Assembly: GCF_037392515.1 (NCBI RefSeq)
Contig: NC_090282.1
Location: 27,947,554-28,011,553, forward strand
DNA from: Haliotis asinina
Lineage: Eukaryota > Mollusca > Gastropoda > Lepetellida > Haliotidae
Direction of reading: 5' to 3'
DNA length: 64,000 nt
Positions 1 to 11,000 of this stretch are shown here, one piece after another; the stretch's first letter is position 1; each line of letters begins with the position of its first letter. The position numbers and the translations under genes are program-made. The notes under the pieces were generated by a model that searched no databases, was not told the DNA's origin, and saw nothing but the letters and a program-made list of their open reading frames with translations.

Positions 1-1690
1 CCCCATTTTCACAATGGAATTGGATACTTCAGGGCAAATAGTTTTCAAACCCAAGCAGCAGGCTACCCGTCAAGTGACTATTGGGTCCTGGACATCTGCG
101 TTCCTGATTTATATGAGCGTGGCAGAATGACACCAACAAAATACAGCAAATGCTATCGTACATGGAGGCGATCAGCGGTGCCGCTGCAACGTTTGGCGGG
201 GACTGCTGGTCTCAGTACGATGTGCAGTTTCATCAGAAAATGGAGAGGGATCCATCCCACTCATGGGGTGCCTTAGACGGACAGCTGTGGCTGCAACTAA
301 TGCTCCCCACCCAAAAACAACAAGCATTCCGGTGTATAGGAATTCCAACTATACACAGCAACGCATGTCGTCCGAAGTTTGTCGGAATTTTAACCATGGT
401 GCTTGCGATAGGGGTCAGATGTGCCGTTTTGCACACTGGTGCTTGGCATGTAATGTCGGAGGACATGGCGCTTCATCTTGTTTTCGTGCCAGATGGAGCG
501 CAGTCCCCACACAATCCATCAAGCGGCAACCCACTACGACAAGCAGAGCTCCTTCACATGGCTCGAACTCCAATTAATGTAAATAGGTTGTGCAACCCAG
601 CAGCGGCTCACTTATTACAGCAAAGTTTCAGGAAGGGTTTTAGTTTGAACTATGCAGGGCCACGGGTCGCTAGGGATGCAGCCAATCTTAAATCTGGTAG
701 GGAAAAGCCACTAATTGTGGACCAAATCTATCACATCCTCAGGACGCGTCAGTTAATGATTACATACCACAGGAAGCATGTACGGTTCAGTACACCAGTT
801 TTGATCAGGCAGTGGCCATGATCCAGAGTTTGGGCAAGGATGCTTACATGTCGAAGCTTGACATCAAATCGGCCTTTCGGCACGTCATCCAATCACACCA
901 GAGCTTCTAACTCGCATCGTGCAACTCCTCCCCACGGTATGTAAATCATCTTATGAAGCTTCTCTCTTTTCAGCGGTGTATCTGCTGATATTCTTTGTTT
1001 TTTTTCAGGGTGAGTGAAGTAGTCGCGGGTTCCAGCAGTGACTCGTCACAGCGTGCATTTTTGCTGAATGACATTTCTTTTGTTAGTGATCAATCCCACG
1101 TGGAGGTGCTTTTACGGGTATCCAAAACAGACCAATGTGGCCGCGGCACACACATATCGTCATTCAGGTGCTGCCTCGGTCCATATTATGCCCTGTCAAA
1201 GCATTGTTGCGTTTTTTTGGCAGTGCATCCACGTACAGATGGGTATTTCTTTATCCATATTAATTCAGCTCCTTTAACAAGATTTCAGTTTCAGGCAGTG
1301 CTCAGGAAGACACTAACGGCTGCAAACGAACACATCACAACTAACCTTTACTCTTCTCATTCATTTCGGATAGGGGCGGCAACCACAACAGTGAAACAAG
1401 GAATTCCAGCAGCGCAGATTCAGGAATTTGGCGGCTGGAGATCTAATGCCTACCGGGTGTATATCCGTATTCCGCAGCTAAAACACATGAGTCTAATTGT
1501 AGTAATTATGGGTTGCAGGACCATCGTGGGTGATCGGTTCCAGCTATATGGCGAGGCTACAGCGACACCTTGGCCGCAGCGAAGTAGCCTGGGCCTCGCC
1601 GGGGGTGTCATCTGGTCAGCCGGGTGGGGTGGGGGGTGGGGGGGCTCAGGTGGTCAGACCTGCGCAACAGGGTGGATGGTCTTATAAGGG
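1..1690 (+). mobile_element. Fossil DIRS-like (tyrosine-recombinase) retrotransposon
   Basis: Three parts are visible in order. A gag-like zinc-binding segment (about 365-480) has a C-x7-C-x5-C-x3-H finger followed directly by a C-x2-C-x4-H-x4-C knuckle. A short reverse-transcriptase piece (about 830-890) has the SKLDIKSAFR type of motif. A tyrosine-recombinase C-terminal domain (about 1000-1490) has the HSFRIGAATT and GGWRSNAY-type motifs. RT together with a tyrosine recombinase instead of an integrase is the hallmark of the DIRS order. The element is broken, with several breaks and a large internal loss, and runs off the left edge. It is an old copy with no sign of function. Confidence 0.75.
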
Positions 1691-2105
1691 TGAGGGGCCC
1701 ACGCAGGTCGTTTAGTTTGATTCATCTCGGAGCCAACGACCTGTGTGAGGTCCAATATTGGGCCACGTGCGGGTCTGTTGGCATGGTGCCGACGGGACAA
1801 AACTCCAAATTGGCTTAAAAAGGGGGAGTGCCTGCTGTCTCCGCGGGAGGAAGTACAAAAGTTTCCAATGCCTTATCAGCCTGCTTTTCCTGCCTGCTGT
1901 CTCCGCGGGAGGAAGTACAACCTATGCTTTGTCCGTCTGCTTGTACACGGCGGAGCGTTGCTAACAGCTAAAATATATATCTGGTCCCGTCGGCGCCATC
2001 CACACCGCACTCATTGTCATCCACACATTCGTGTTGTGTAGTCTTTCATCGCAGTTACATACGGTGCCTAAGGTACGTTTATCAGCCTCATATTACCTAA
2101 GATAA
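1691..2105 (+). other. Non-coding tail after the DIRS-like fossil
   Basis: G-rich sequence and then a segment with two 29-bp direct repeats. No protein similarity is seen. It may be the 3' terminal repeat region of the DIRS-like element, whose family ends in split direct repeats rather than LTRs. Confidence 0.4.
1830..1920 (+). repeat. 29-bp direct repeat pair
   Basis: Positions 1830-1858 and 1892-1920 are identical, offset by 62 bp, and begin GCCTGCTGTCTCCGCGGG. The location just after the recombinase fits a split direct repeat of a DIRS/Ngaro-type terminus, but no second terminus is in view. Confidence 0.6.
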
Positions 2106-3795
2106 AGGTCTGCATATAAGCTCATGCCAAAAAGTTTGGTTCAAACTTGCACAACAGTGATTTAAAGGACCAGATTTTCTGTGGAGACAAAGAGTTGAAT
2201 GGCCCCTTTCTCCTGACTTATGTGTCACTGTACCCGATGAGGACCCAGAAGCCAAGCACTCGGTAAGTTTTGTAGTAACTTGCCAATCCCAAGATGTGTT
2301 GGACAGACTGCTGAATCATTATTCAAGCTGGCTACGCCTCCGAAAGGCTGTTCCATGGATCATCTTAACTATAAGGGAGCTAGAAAGAAAGATGAAAGAA
2401 AGGAAATTGTTTTTCAAGGCCGATATTGACAGTGTTAGTAATGAGGGATGCAAAAGATGCACTTATTCGTTATGTGCAGGGCCAGCACTTCAGGAAAGAG
2501 ATTGAAGTTTTGAACAGACAAGAAAACCAGGTTAACAATAGAAGAAGGGTCAGTAAATCTTGTCCTTTGTACAAGTTAGATCCCTTCATTCACAATGGAA
2601 TCATAACGGTCGGTGGACGTCTTCAAAGAGCTGCGATTCAACATGATTCTAAACATCCAGTTGTGATACCCAAAACCTCTCCTTTGTCAAATTTGCCAAT
2701 CAAGGATGCTCACGTAGCTGTAGGTCATATGGGAAGAAATGCTATACTTGCCCAGTTGAGGAAACGCTATTGGATCTTGGGAGCTGGAGTCATCATTAAG
2801 AGACTTGTTTCCAACTGTGTCATTTGTAAGTATCAGTCATCAGCTGAACAACAAAAGATTGCAGACCTTTCTGATGACCGTCTTCAACCTGACAAACCAC
2901 CATTTTCACATGTGGGTATGGACTTTTTTTGACCTTTTTAGTTAAACAAGGTCGTGCAACAGTGAAAAGGTATGGTGTGATCTTCTCATGTTTGACCATG
3001 AGAGCAGTACACTTGGAACTAGCTTGTTCTCTTGATACTGACAGTTGCACCAATGCTATACGACGATTTATGTCAAGACGAGGTCAGCCAGGAGTTATCA
3101 AATCAGACGATGGGACCAATCTCACAAGTAGCGAACGTGAACTCAAAGAAGAAATCTTGAAATTATACCAATCCAAGCTGCACCCATCGTTGCTAGAAAG
3201 AATAATTGATTGGCATTTTAACTCTCCTGCAGCATCTCACCATGGTGGGAGTTGGGAACGTATGATTCGCACCATAAGGAAAGTTTTACATGCCGTTATC
3301 CGTGAGCAAACCATTAAACTTGACGATGAAGGTTTGAGTACTCTTTTTTGTGAAGTTGAAACTATTCTCAATGGGAGGCCTATCACTGATGTACCGTATC
3401 ATCCTCATGATCTGAACCCCCTCACACCAAATCATCTTCTGCTTCTACGTTCGGGTCAGAAAATGCCACCAGGAACTTTTTGCAAAGATGATGTTTATTC
3501 TCGCCAACGATGGAGGCAAGTACAGTATTTAGTTGATGTATTTTGGAAGCGGTGGGTAAAGGAGTACCTTGCAATGCAGCAAGAGAGACAGAAGTGGGTT
3601 GTAAAGAAGCCCAATCTTAAAGTTGGAGACATTGTTCTTCTGGTGGACAGTTCTCCTCGTAAGTCATGGTCACTGGGACGTATCACGGAGGTCATGACCA
3701 GCAAGAAGGGATTTGTACGTATTGTGCGTGTGAGGACAGCTACACCCGAGCTTGTCCGTCCTATTAACAAACTGTGCGCCATTGTGCATAGTTAA
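2106..3795 (+). mobile_element. Fossil BEL/Pao LTR retrotransposon, 3' part of pol
   Basis: The parts in order are the linker after RNase H (about 2150-2400, with the GPDFLW and LNHYSSWLRL type of signature), the zinc-binding HHCC domain of integrase (about 2700-2850), the integrase catalytic core (about 2900-3450) and the C-terminal domain ending near 3795. The linker and the H2C2-integrase arrangement are typical of BEL/Pao rather than Gypsy. Protease, reverse transcriptase and gag are absent on the left, so the copy is 5' truncated. It is broken, with a small number of breaks. The integrase core is better preserved than the neighbouring DIRS-like fossil, suggesting a somewhat younger insertion. 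Confidence 0.85.
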
Positions 3796-5100
3796 AATGT
3801 ACAGACCTCTTGAAAGACATTCTGATAAATTGTGAATGTGCCTCAAAGATTTATTGGATTATTCGTGTTTTGACACCTGTTCTTTCCAGTGTGAAATGTA
3901 TTTTACTTTGTGCAAATCAAGACAATTTTGACCTTTTTTATATTGTTACTTGTAATTGTTTCATTCAGATTCTACAATTAGGAGACCGGTGTGTAAAGGA
4001 CGAAATATTGATTTTATTTATTTCACTTTAAATGGCTCAACTGATTTAATTAATATTTCCATAATTTCAATTTCACTGTTTCAAATGCACCATTATACTG
4101 TCATATTAATTAGTAGTAAGGGTTAGAAGTTTATTTTCATTTCATATTCTTGAATGCTGCATTTCATTTTTGATATGGTGATCCTTTTATGTCAACTAAA
4201 TGGGAAGGAAGATAATTTGATAAAGGGTTGGCAGAATGACCATGTGGTTTGTGGCAAGCACATGTGGACACAGACATGACACATGTGAAGTGTACAATAA
4301 TGGTAAGCCACATATTATTCATTTATTAGACATGTTCATTGGTGAAATGTGTTTGTAAAGGTATCATCTTAACTTGTACAAACCATAATAATAATAATAA
4401 TATTTTCATAATTTAGGTTTTATTGCTGTTTTGGACTTAACGCATTGAAAATGGCTTTGTCTTCAAAACGTGTTCACAAGTGGGGGTTTTTTTTGGCCTA
4501 AAGTTGGTGTTAAAGATGTTTGAAATATTAAGCTTGCTATTTATGCAATGTATTTGAGTTATTGGTTTTGCACACTTTATTTATGAAAGTGTTCAACTTT
4601 TTGTTCTATAATCTACATTGTTATAGGTATATGATATGATGTCAGGATGTTGTTGCTCTGTGACTTTAGTGAAGGAAAATAATAGCCATATACTTAATTA
4701 TATTCTTTTGTTTTGTTACAGTCAATCTAATGTTGAAACTTAGACTCAAGAATAAAGGAAGAACAGGAATATTTTTTGGGGTTATCAACAGAGGGCTATC
4801 AAAACTACTATTCAGTGTGAAATGTCAGTATCTTTTTGTGACAGTCTTGAGCATCGATAACAGCTTGGCAGCAGAGACCCATGGAAGAAAGAAGATATGC
4901 TGTCATGAGAAATGTTTTCATACTCTTGCAGAAGTGCTGTGTGCAGTTGTAGTGTGGCGGATTACGCTGCGTCGATCAAGATATTATAAATGTTCTGTTG
5001 TGGACAAATCGGGTAATCGAGAACGCTAAGGTAACACCTGAACATTATTTTACTGAAAGAAGCCCTGTAAAACACCTACAACGCGAGGTCGAGCATTGTC
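3796..5100 (+). other. AT-rich 3' region of the BEL/Pao fossil, with candidate LTR
   Basis: There is no convincing gene. A purine run (4202-4212) precedes GTTGGCAGAATGAC at about 4228, and the sequence AAGGTAACA ends near 5036. These could be the polypurine tract and the limits of a solitary 3' LTR of about 0.8 kb. No 5' LTR is present for comparison, so the limits are a guess. A (TAA)n microsatellite lies near 4386-4405. Confidence 0.35.
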
Positions 5101-5116
5101 ATGCTCCAAAGATCAA

Positions 5117-5363
5117 CCGACCCATGAAGGTCCCGGGGTAGAATAGGCCTTCAGCAACCCATGCTTGCCATAAAAGGCGATTATGCTTGTCGTAAGAGGC
5201 GACTAACGGGATCGGGTGGTCAGCCTCGCTGACTTGGTTGACACATGTCATTGGTTCCCAGTTGCGCAGACTCGATTATTTACAGGCCCGCGCCATATAG
5301 CTGGAATATTGCTAAGTGCGACGTAATACTCACTCACTCGCTCACTCACTCACTCACTCACTC
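5117..5363 (+). mobile_element. Abalone-type SINE, near full length
   Basis: It opens with GACCCATGAAGGTCCCGGGG, continues through AGAATAGGCCTTCAGCAACC and GGAATATTGCTAAGTGCG, and ends in a (CACT)n tail. The same family recurs at 14669-14934, 16226-16449 and 37629-37852. I know it as very abundant in Haliotis. It lies outside the duplicated block. Clear target-site duplications were not found. Confidence 0.85.
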
Positions 5364-5705
5364 CAGAGACAAACCTTTGACGTTGATGAAGAAAAGGACG
5401 TGACATTGAAGTGGCAAAAAAAGATTCGGCGCTGTTCATGGATTTGGATTGTTGTTTATAATGCGGCCGTGGTGTTTGAAGGAAGATGTCTCAACCGGAC
5501 GTAACGATCCTGGACGGCATTCGTAACTCTAGGTCGACTTGACCTGGGTCTGTCAATTAACACTCACAGTATTGCTGTATCGGGACCACATGTTTGAGAT
5601 GGTCTGTCTGTACACGCTGAAGTGCCTTGCCACCTGATATTGCGATGCCCGTTCTTGCAAACGTTGTGTCGTTGAGCTTCTGTCATTCTTTTCATTCTCT
5701 TGCAT
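5364..5705 (-). mobile_element. Decayed Tc1-type transposase, N-terminal part
   Basis: On the minus strand, reading from about 5700 down to 5380, translation shows MTEAQRHN, then QVARHFSVYRQTISNMWSRY (the Tc1 helix-turn-helix), then remnants matching the usual RPRSGRPRVTN, QDRYVRLRHL and NNPNP segments. Several stops and at least one frame change break it. The catalytic DDE part is absent. Only the first few codons (about 5673-5700) recur in the second block at about 29579-29606, because the left breakpoint of the 24-kb duplication (5660) falls inside this remnant. Confidence 0.7.
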
Positions 5706-6157
5706 TTCACGTAGGGTGCCTTTAAGCGAATCACTAGACATGAGTGTAACGTTATGTTTTTGTTCAACGTTTCCCTTTTCAGACGTTTTGTCGTCGGCCA
5801 CCATTCCCCCACACGTTGGGATTCAGCATGGGCTGGTTTCAGTCAAATATTTCTTAAAATTAAATTTTTTCTATGTCAAGTTTATTTTTTTGAAGAGTAT
5901 ATTTTATAAATTGAATCGTTGGCACACTCAACATAATCATTTTTATGGAAGTTTTTAAGTTTCACTGATTTTTAACATCAAGTCGAGATCTAAAGAGGCA
6001 GATGCATTGTCGTTTACATCCCTCATAGTCGGTAACAAGCTTATCGATCTTCAGTAATCTTATACCAAAAATGAAATTTTGTAGATTTAACATGGTGGTA
6101 AGATAAACAAGTTGTAAACGCCTCCCTCTGGTTATACGGTCAGATGTGCGTCTTTTT

Positions 6158-6202
6158 GTAGCAGTGTTATCTTTCGCCTACTGGTTTGGGTGACACTGCT
6201 AC
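6158..6202. repeat. Perfect 10-bp stem hairpin, unit 1
   Basis: GTAGCAGTGT (6158-6167) and ACACTGCTAC (6193-6202) are exact reverse complements with a 25-nt loop. The right-arm motif with its GGGTG lead recurs once more near 6266-6281. It lies about 0.8 kb upstream of the TATA-like box of copy A. Function unknown. Confidence 0.6.
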
Positions 6203-6719
6203 ATAGAGACGTATATCAGATCGTATTTCCTGTCTATTCCTTTTCAAATGACGACCTACCAGCTTGGGTGACACTGCTACACATTTCTCCATATTTCTCT
6301 AGTCGCGTGATATATCCTCTACACATCCGCTTCAAAGATGTCTGAATTCACACAGCTTGTATACTACAAAGAAAAAATATGGGAACACCCTAAAATTTGA
6401 TAGACATATATAAACCGAATCGTGGTAAGGTCATTTATACTCTTAGGTAAATGCAGCTTTTTGTGTACTTAACGGGCATTTCAAACGACATGTTAGAACT
6501 TACGGTGAAGCAACTGAAGTCACTGATTCAATATTCGTTGAGTTTGAGTGAAATGAAAAAAATGTCAAAAACAGTAAAAAACAAGGGTGTTGAAACATAC
6601 CAGCACCATGTTTGATTCGTTTTTTGTATGTAGTGACATCGATATCCACTCTTAGACACGGCTCCATGTTTTAGGGAGCCGAAACTTTAGACTTTTCCTG
6701 GCTATTTCGGAGGCACCAG

Positions 6720-7148
6720 TCGTACGCAAATAAAACATTATCATCAGTACGTAAATATATGTATACACAGTCCTTGAAACTCCAGCATTTATTACAAAAG
6801 AGTGTAATCAACACGTGTCCAGTGTCTCCTCAGTGGAGGAGAAGTATGTTCACTGCTGCTTTTCAACACTGCTTTGTAAAAGTCTTTTTTGCAATTCCGA
6901 GTGTGAAAGCAGAAAGTTGAAAGTTCGAGTCAGTGAACTTCTAACACACACAATATCGAGAGAGGCTATAACTATATCCGCAGCCGGCAGCGCGGTGAGT
7001 ACAAATTACGAATAACACCAACTGTTACGAGTAACAGTATTGGGTGCAGTTTGTATAAACACTCCATTGTGCATACACGTACCCCGACAAAAGCATTTGA
7101 GCGTCTGTCTTACAGCATAAGCTGAAAGCCAAGCGTTTGTAGGTCAAT
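6720..7148 (+). promoter_or_regulatory. Promoter and inferred 5' UTR exon of copy A
   Basis: A TATA-like CTATAACTATAT lies at 6966-6977. The upstream block (about 6720-6965) is recognisable before copies B, C and D. The inferred non-coding exon runs from about 7000 to 7148, ending CAAT|GTAAGAG; the matching point has a usable GT donor in all five copies. It would join the acceptor at 8077, giving an exon from 8078 with the ATG at 8094. The transcription start is inferred from TATA spacing only. Confidence 0.55.
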
Positions 7149-8093
7149 GTAAGAGATATGTTATGTAGGGCAAATCCTGTCAGTCCAGCCCTTGAAATTA
7201 TCATTGCTTATTCCTGTGGTGGTGTTCTGAGCAGGAGACACGCAATTGTTATAGCTACGGGAATAGAACCGTCTACGATGTTTTTGAGTGGAAGACCGAA
7301 GACGTGTACTTAAATATCATGAGGAGTTTGGGTCAGAATCTCCGATGATGTAATTTAATGTGCCGGATATTGGTTGCGTCCTTCTGTCATGTCACCGACT
7401 GGTTGTAGTGTCGCATATTTACGTCATTTGATCAGCCAGCACAAAGTCCATGTCGTTGATCAAACCAACAAACGTCCAGCAGAATCATCAATTTGGTTTC
7501 AACAGGAGATAAAACTGCACATCATTGTCTTTAAAGAGACGAGAAGCAAAACTCACTCACCTACCCACAGTCTGAATTACATTTTCACATGTTTCCATGG
7601 ACTATGTCTCTCGTATAGAAGAGTTTTCATGTCATGCTAAAATGTTTTCATACAGTATCACAGTGTGATAATTGCCTCATTGTTTTACTTTCCTTTTCAG
7701 ATAGCCAAAACGAATGCAATATTTCCTATGCAATGTAATATTTTAACACAAAATTAAAATACGACTGCTCATCACAATGTTTGACTTACTCTGGGACGTG
7801 AGCAGTAACCGATTAAGTGAATGTTTATTAAATGGTCCAGTTATTCTTTTGTAAGACTATACAGTTCATCTCATCAGGGTAAGGTTTATATGAAACTGAC
7901 AAATCACTTAATGCTGTATGTCAATACAAATTTCTATGTCCCCTGTGGTACTAATATTATTAGTTTTGCAGCTTATTCACTCCGACCTACTAAGTCTACT
8001 AATTACATTACATTACATTACAGTTGCAGAACAGTCTGAGTATATATTATACATACATGCATTGTTTCCACCTACAGCATACCTGAAGTCGAT

Positions 8094-11000
8094 ATGCAGC
8101 TGAAAGATAAAGTAGTATTCATCACCGGCGGTGCACAGGGATTCGGTAGGGGCGTAGCTGAAGCAGTATTGAAGAAAGGTGCAAAGGTAAAGCTGTCTTA
8201 CGTGCAGTTCATTATTGGTATGAGAGCGTGCTTTTGTAAATTAAGATGCCATTGATATTTATCAACTTTCATTTTTAGTCACAAACGTTTAAAGCGCTGA
8301 GTGTGATTTCAACGCCCATCTTGCCCAAGCTATGTAAATCCACCTGTACAGGTTCCACTACACTATATCAATATCACATGCTGCAACTCAAACGGACAGA
8401 GGCCTGTGACAGCTGTGATTGGATGAAATAGTGTAAGATGTTTATGTGTTTTAAAAGCACCTTCCACCCTGTTATTAATACTGACCACAATTTTAAGCAT
8501 TTAGTGCTGTCATTTTTATCACCATGGGTTATGTTTATGTGTGTACATATATTTTGAAGTGGGTGACATTTGGTGCGGAGGTGGGTGTTGTGTTGGAAAA
8601 TGTGCTTGGAAAATGTGCTTGGAAAATGTGTCAGACAAGTTGGCCACAACGTGTGTTTTATTGTAGGTTGGAGGTCAGACTGTGCCCATGTGTACATGGA
8701 ATGGCTGTTGATAGCCTGTATGATTTTGAAAAATATAACGTTACTATAGAAGTCTATGGGAAAACATTTGGTGTTGTGTAACCTCGAGAGTAGTCTGTGG
8801 AGCTACGCTCAGAGTTACCTCCTCTTGGTTATGTTTCTCCATTCGTGATCAACTCGTGTTATTCCGGGACAAGCCGAATAGTGACTTCTGCCCCTCTCAT
8901 ATTTTCGTAGGATTATGAACCAAAACAAAACAAGCTACATTATCTAGACTCATGTAAGAATGTCGAGTTTTGATTGGTCCATGATCCGCGAGCGGGCGTA
9001 TAAAAGTCGTGTACTCCCGCTACGAAAGTCATATCACCCCGCTACGGTGACGACGCGAAGTGAGAAAAACGTGCATCCACAAGCCTTTAGTAACGTGCGG
9101 TGCATTGAGGTCAAACGATCAGCTGGTGTCAACATGGCAGCAAATCGATTCGATGCTTGTTGTTTTGTTTTGATTTAGTGAAAACATTCAGCTAGATAAA
9201 TGCGTTATCACATGGTGTCGAGGGAAATACGGGGTTTTATCAGTCCCGAGTAAGGTTGTATTCCTCGAGCCGGAGGCGGGTTTTATCAGTCCCTAGTAAG
9301 GTTGTAATACAATACTCTGGACTGATAGAACCCCATATTTCCCTCGACACGATGTGATAACTTATATTAAATCCCAAACCAGAAACTCCAAAATGACTTT
9401 AAAAATATTGAACATTCGTGTAACCTTGGTGTCATACCCCAAGTGAAATTGTGACTGAATTTGATGAAACATATATGTGAATGACAAACTTACCCCCCAG
9501 CGCACGCGCGCACGCACGCACGCACGCATACACACACTTCACTCAGACTTAAATATTCCCTAATTTATGACCAATGGTGAATATTAAAGTTGACTAGTTA
9601 CATACAAATATTATGTAATTATTGTTTTGAAGCTCGTAGCAATTTATCATTACATTTAAATTTTTTTATACAACTGTTGGATGCGCACCTACAATCACCA
9701 CAACAAGCCCGCAAGATCGTGAGAACTACACAAGCGAGAACCGTTATGCCAACAACCGCATGTGCGTGTATTTCAATGTCTCCCCGTCAAACGCGTGATT
9801 CTTATGAAAGCTTCACAGTATACACCACAGGCCTTTTAGCTACGTTCTTAGTACTTTCAATATGACGATATATATTTTCATGAGTTTTTACACAATAACA
9901 TAACGCCATAAACGATATAAGTAGTCAGGATTATTTTTATCAAGGCACCGCATCCATTACGCGGTTTCTGATTGGTTTGTCGAGTCGGGGACGAGTCTCC
10001 TTGGAGGTTACGGTAAGCATTCGTGATTTACCCGTGTTATTCCGGAACAATCCACAAGGCGATTCGTGCCCCTCTCGAAGGATTTCATATTGGCGAAGGA
10101 ACATTAGAACTACTTTAGACAGGAACGATAACTCTATGCCTGTTTCATTCCAACAGTAGTCAATATCACCGAAGTACTCATACATTGTATTGCGGTTTTT
10201 GTTTTTGGCTTATTTATTTTGAAGAATTAAACGTCCTTGGGAAAATTAAAAGAAGAGAACAAACATATTATATAGGGGATTGTTTTATTGAATATGGAAA
10301 TAACATTCATACCAAGTACAGTTACATTAAATCCCAAAGCAGTAACTCAAAAGTGACCTTAATATATTTTTCAGACTGAACATTCGTGTAACCTTGCTGT
10401 CATGCCTCTGGTGGAATTTTGAATAAATTCGCTGGAAAAAATATGAATGGCTAAACAAAAGTTTGACTAAAACGTTACCAGAGATATGAAATGTAAGGCG
10501 AGTGTCAAAGATTAAAGTTACTTGGTTACATACAGATATAATATTATTTCTTGAAACTCGCAGCGATTTATAAATGCAATTCCTAAAACTGTTAAAAAAA
10601 CTGTTAAAAAGTGAACTCATAGATCTTCTGAAACCTCAGTTCCTAAATCGTAACATTATGAAATGAAACCAAAGCAAAGAAAGCTTTTTCACAGAAAATA
10701 TTATACAATATGAGAGGAGTGAGTGAGTAACATTCAGGCTATATCACGGCAAGGAACACCAAACGTGGACTTCATTCATTTCACCCATAGAGGTAATCAA
10801 AAAACACTATGTAGATGACGCATGTTGTCTTTTGTTGTTGTTGCGAGACAACAGTTTGATTCTCCGGGTGTATTGTATTAGATTAATTTGTACTAGTCTC
10901 CCAAACAGCACATTGCCTGTTTGTTACTGCATGGGTGATAAGGAATATTATGACGTAAGCAGCCACCAAAACCTTCCATACCTCTGAACTCCCAGATGGG

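Larger units (their letters stand above)
8215..10647. other. Insert in the first coding intron of A, shorter in C
   Basis: Copies B, D and E have no counterpart. C has only about 0.5 kb of it (about 32005-32509), lacking 8332-10285. Inside are two diverged direct copies of a segment (about 9365-9660 and 10327-10580; also about 8850-8920 and 10020-10085), a long inverted repeat, a microsatellite and a TATA/CCAAT-like module. No transposase was recognised. Probably a composite of non-autonomous elements. Confidence 0.5.

Noticed and set aside
263-577. CCCH zinc-finger frame as a host gene
   Set aside because: The CCHC knuckle next to it and the RT and tyrosine-recombinase pieces downstream place it in a fossil retrotransposon.
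4730-5029. 99-codon frame in the 3' region of the BEL/Pao fossil
   Set aside because: No similarity to any family I know, and it lies within the candidate LTR.
6993-6998. GTGAGT just after the TATA-like box as the donor of the first exon
   Set aside because: Too close to the TATA box to leave an exon, and copy E lacks it while all copies keep a donor about 150 bp later.
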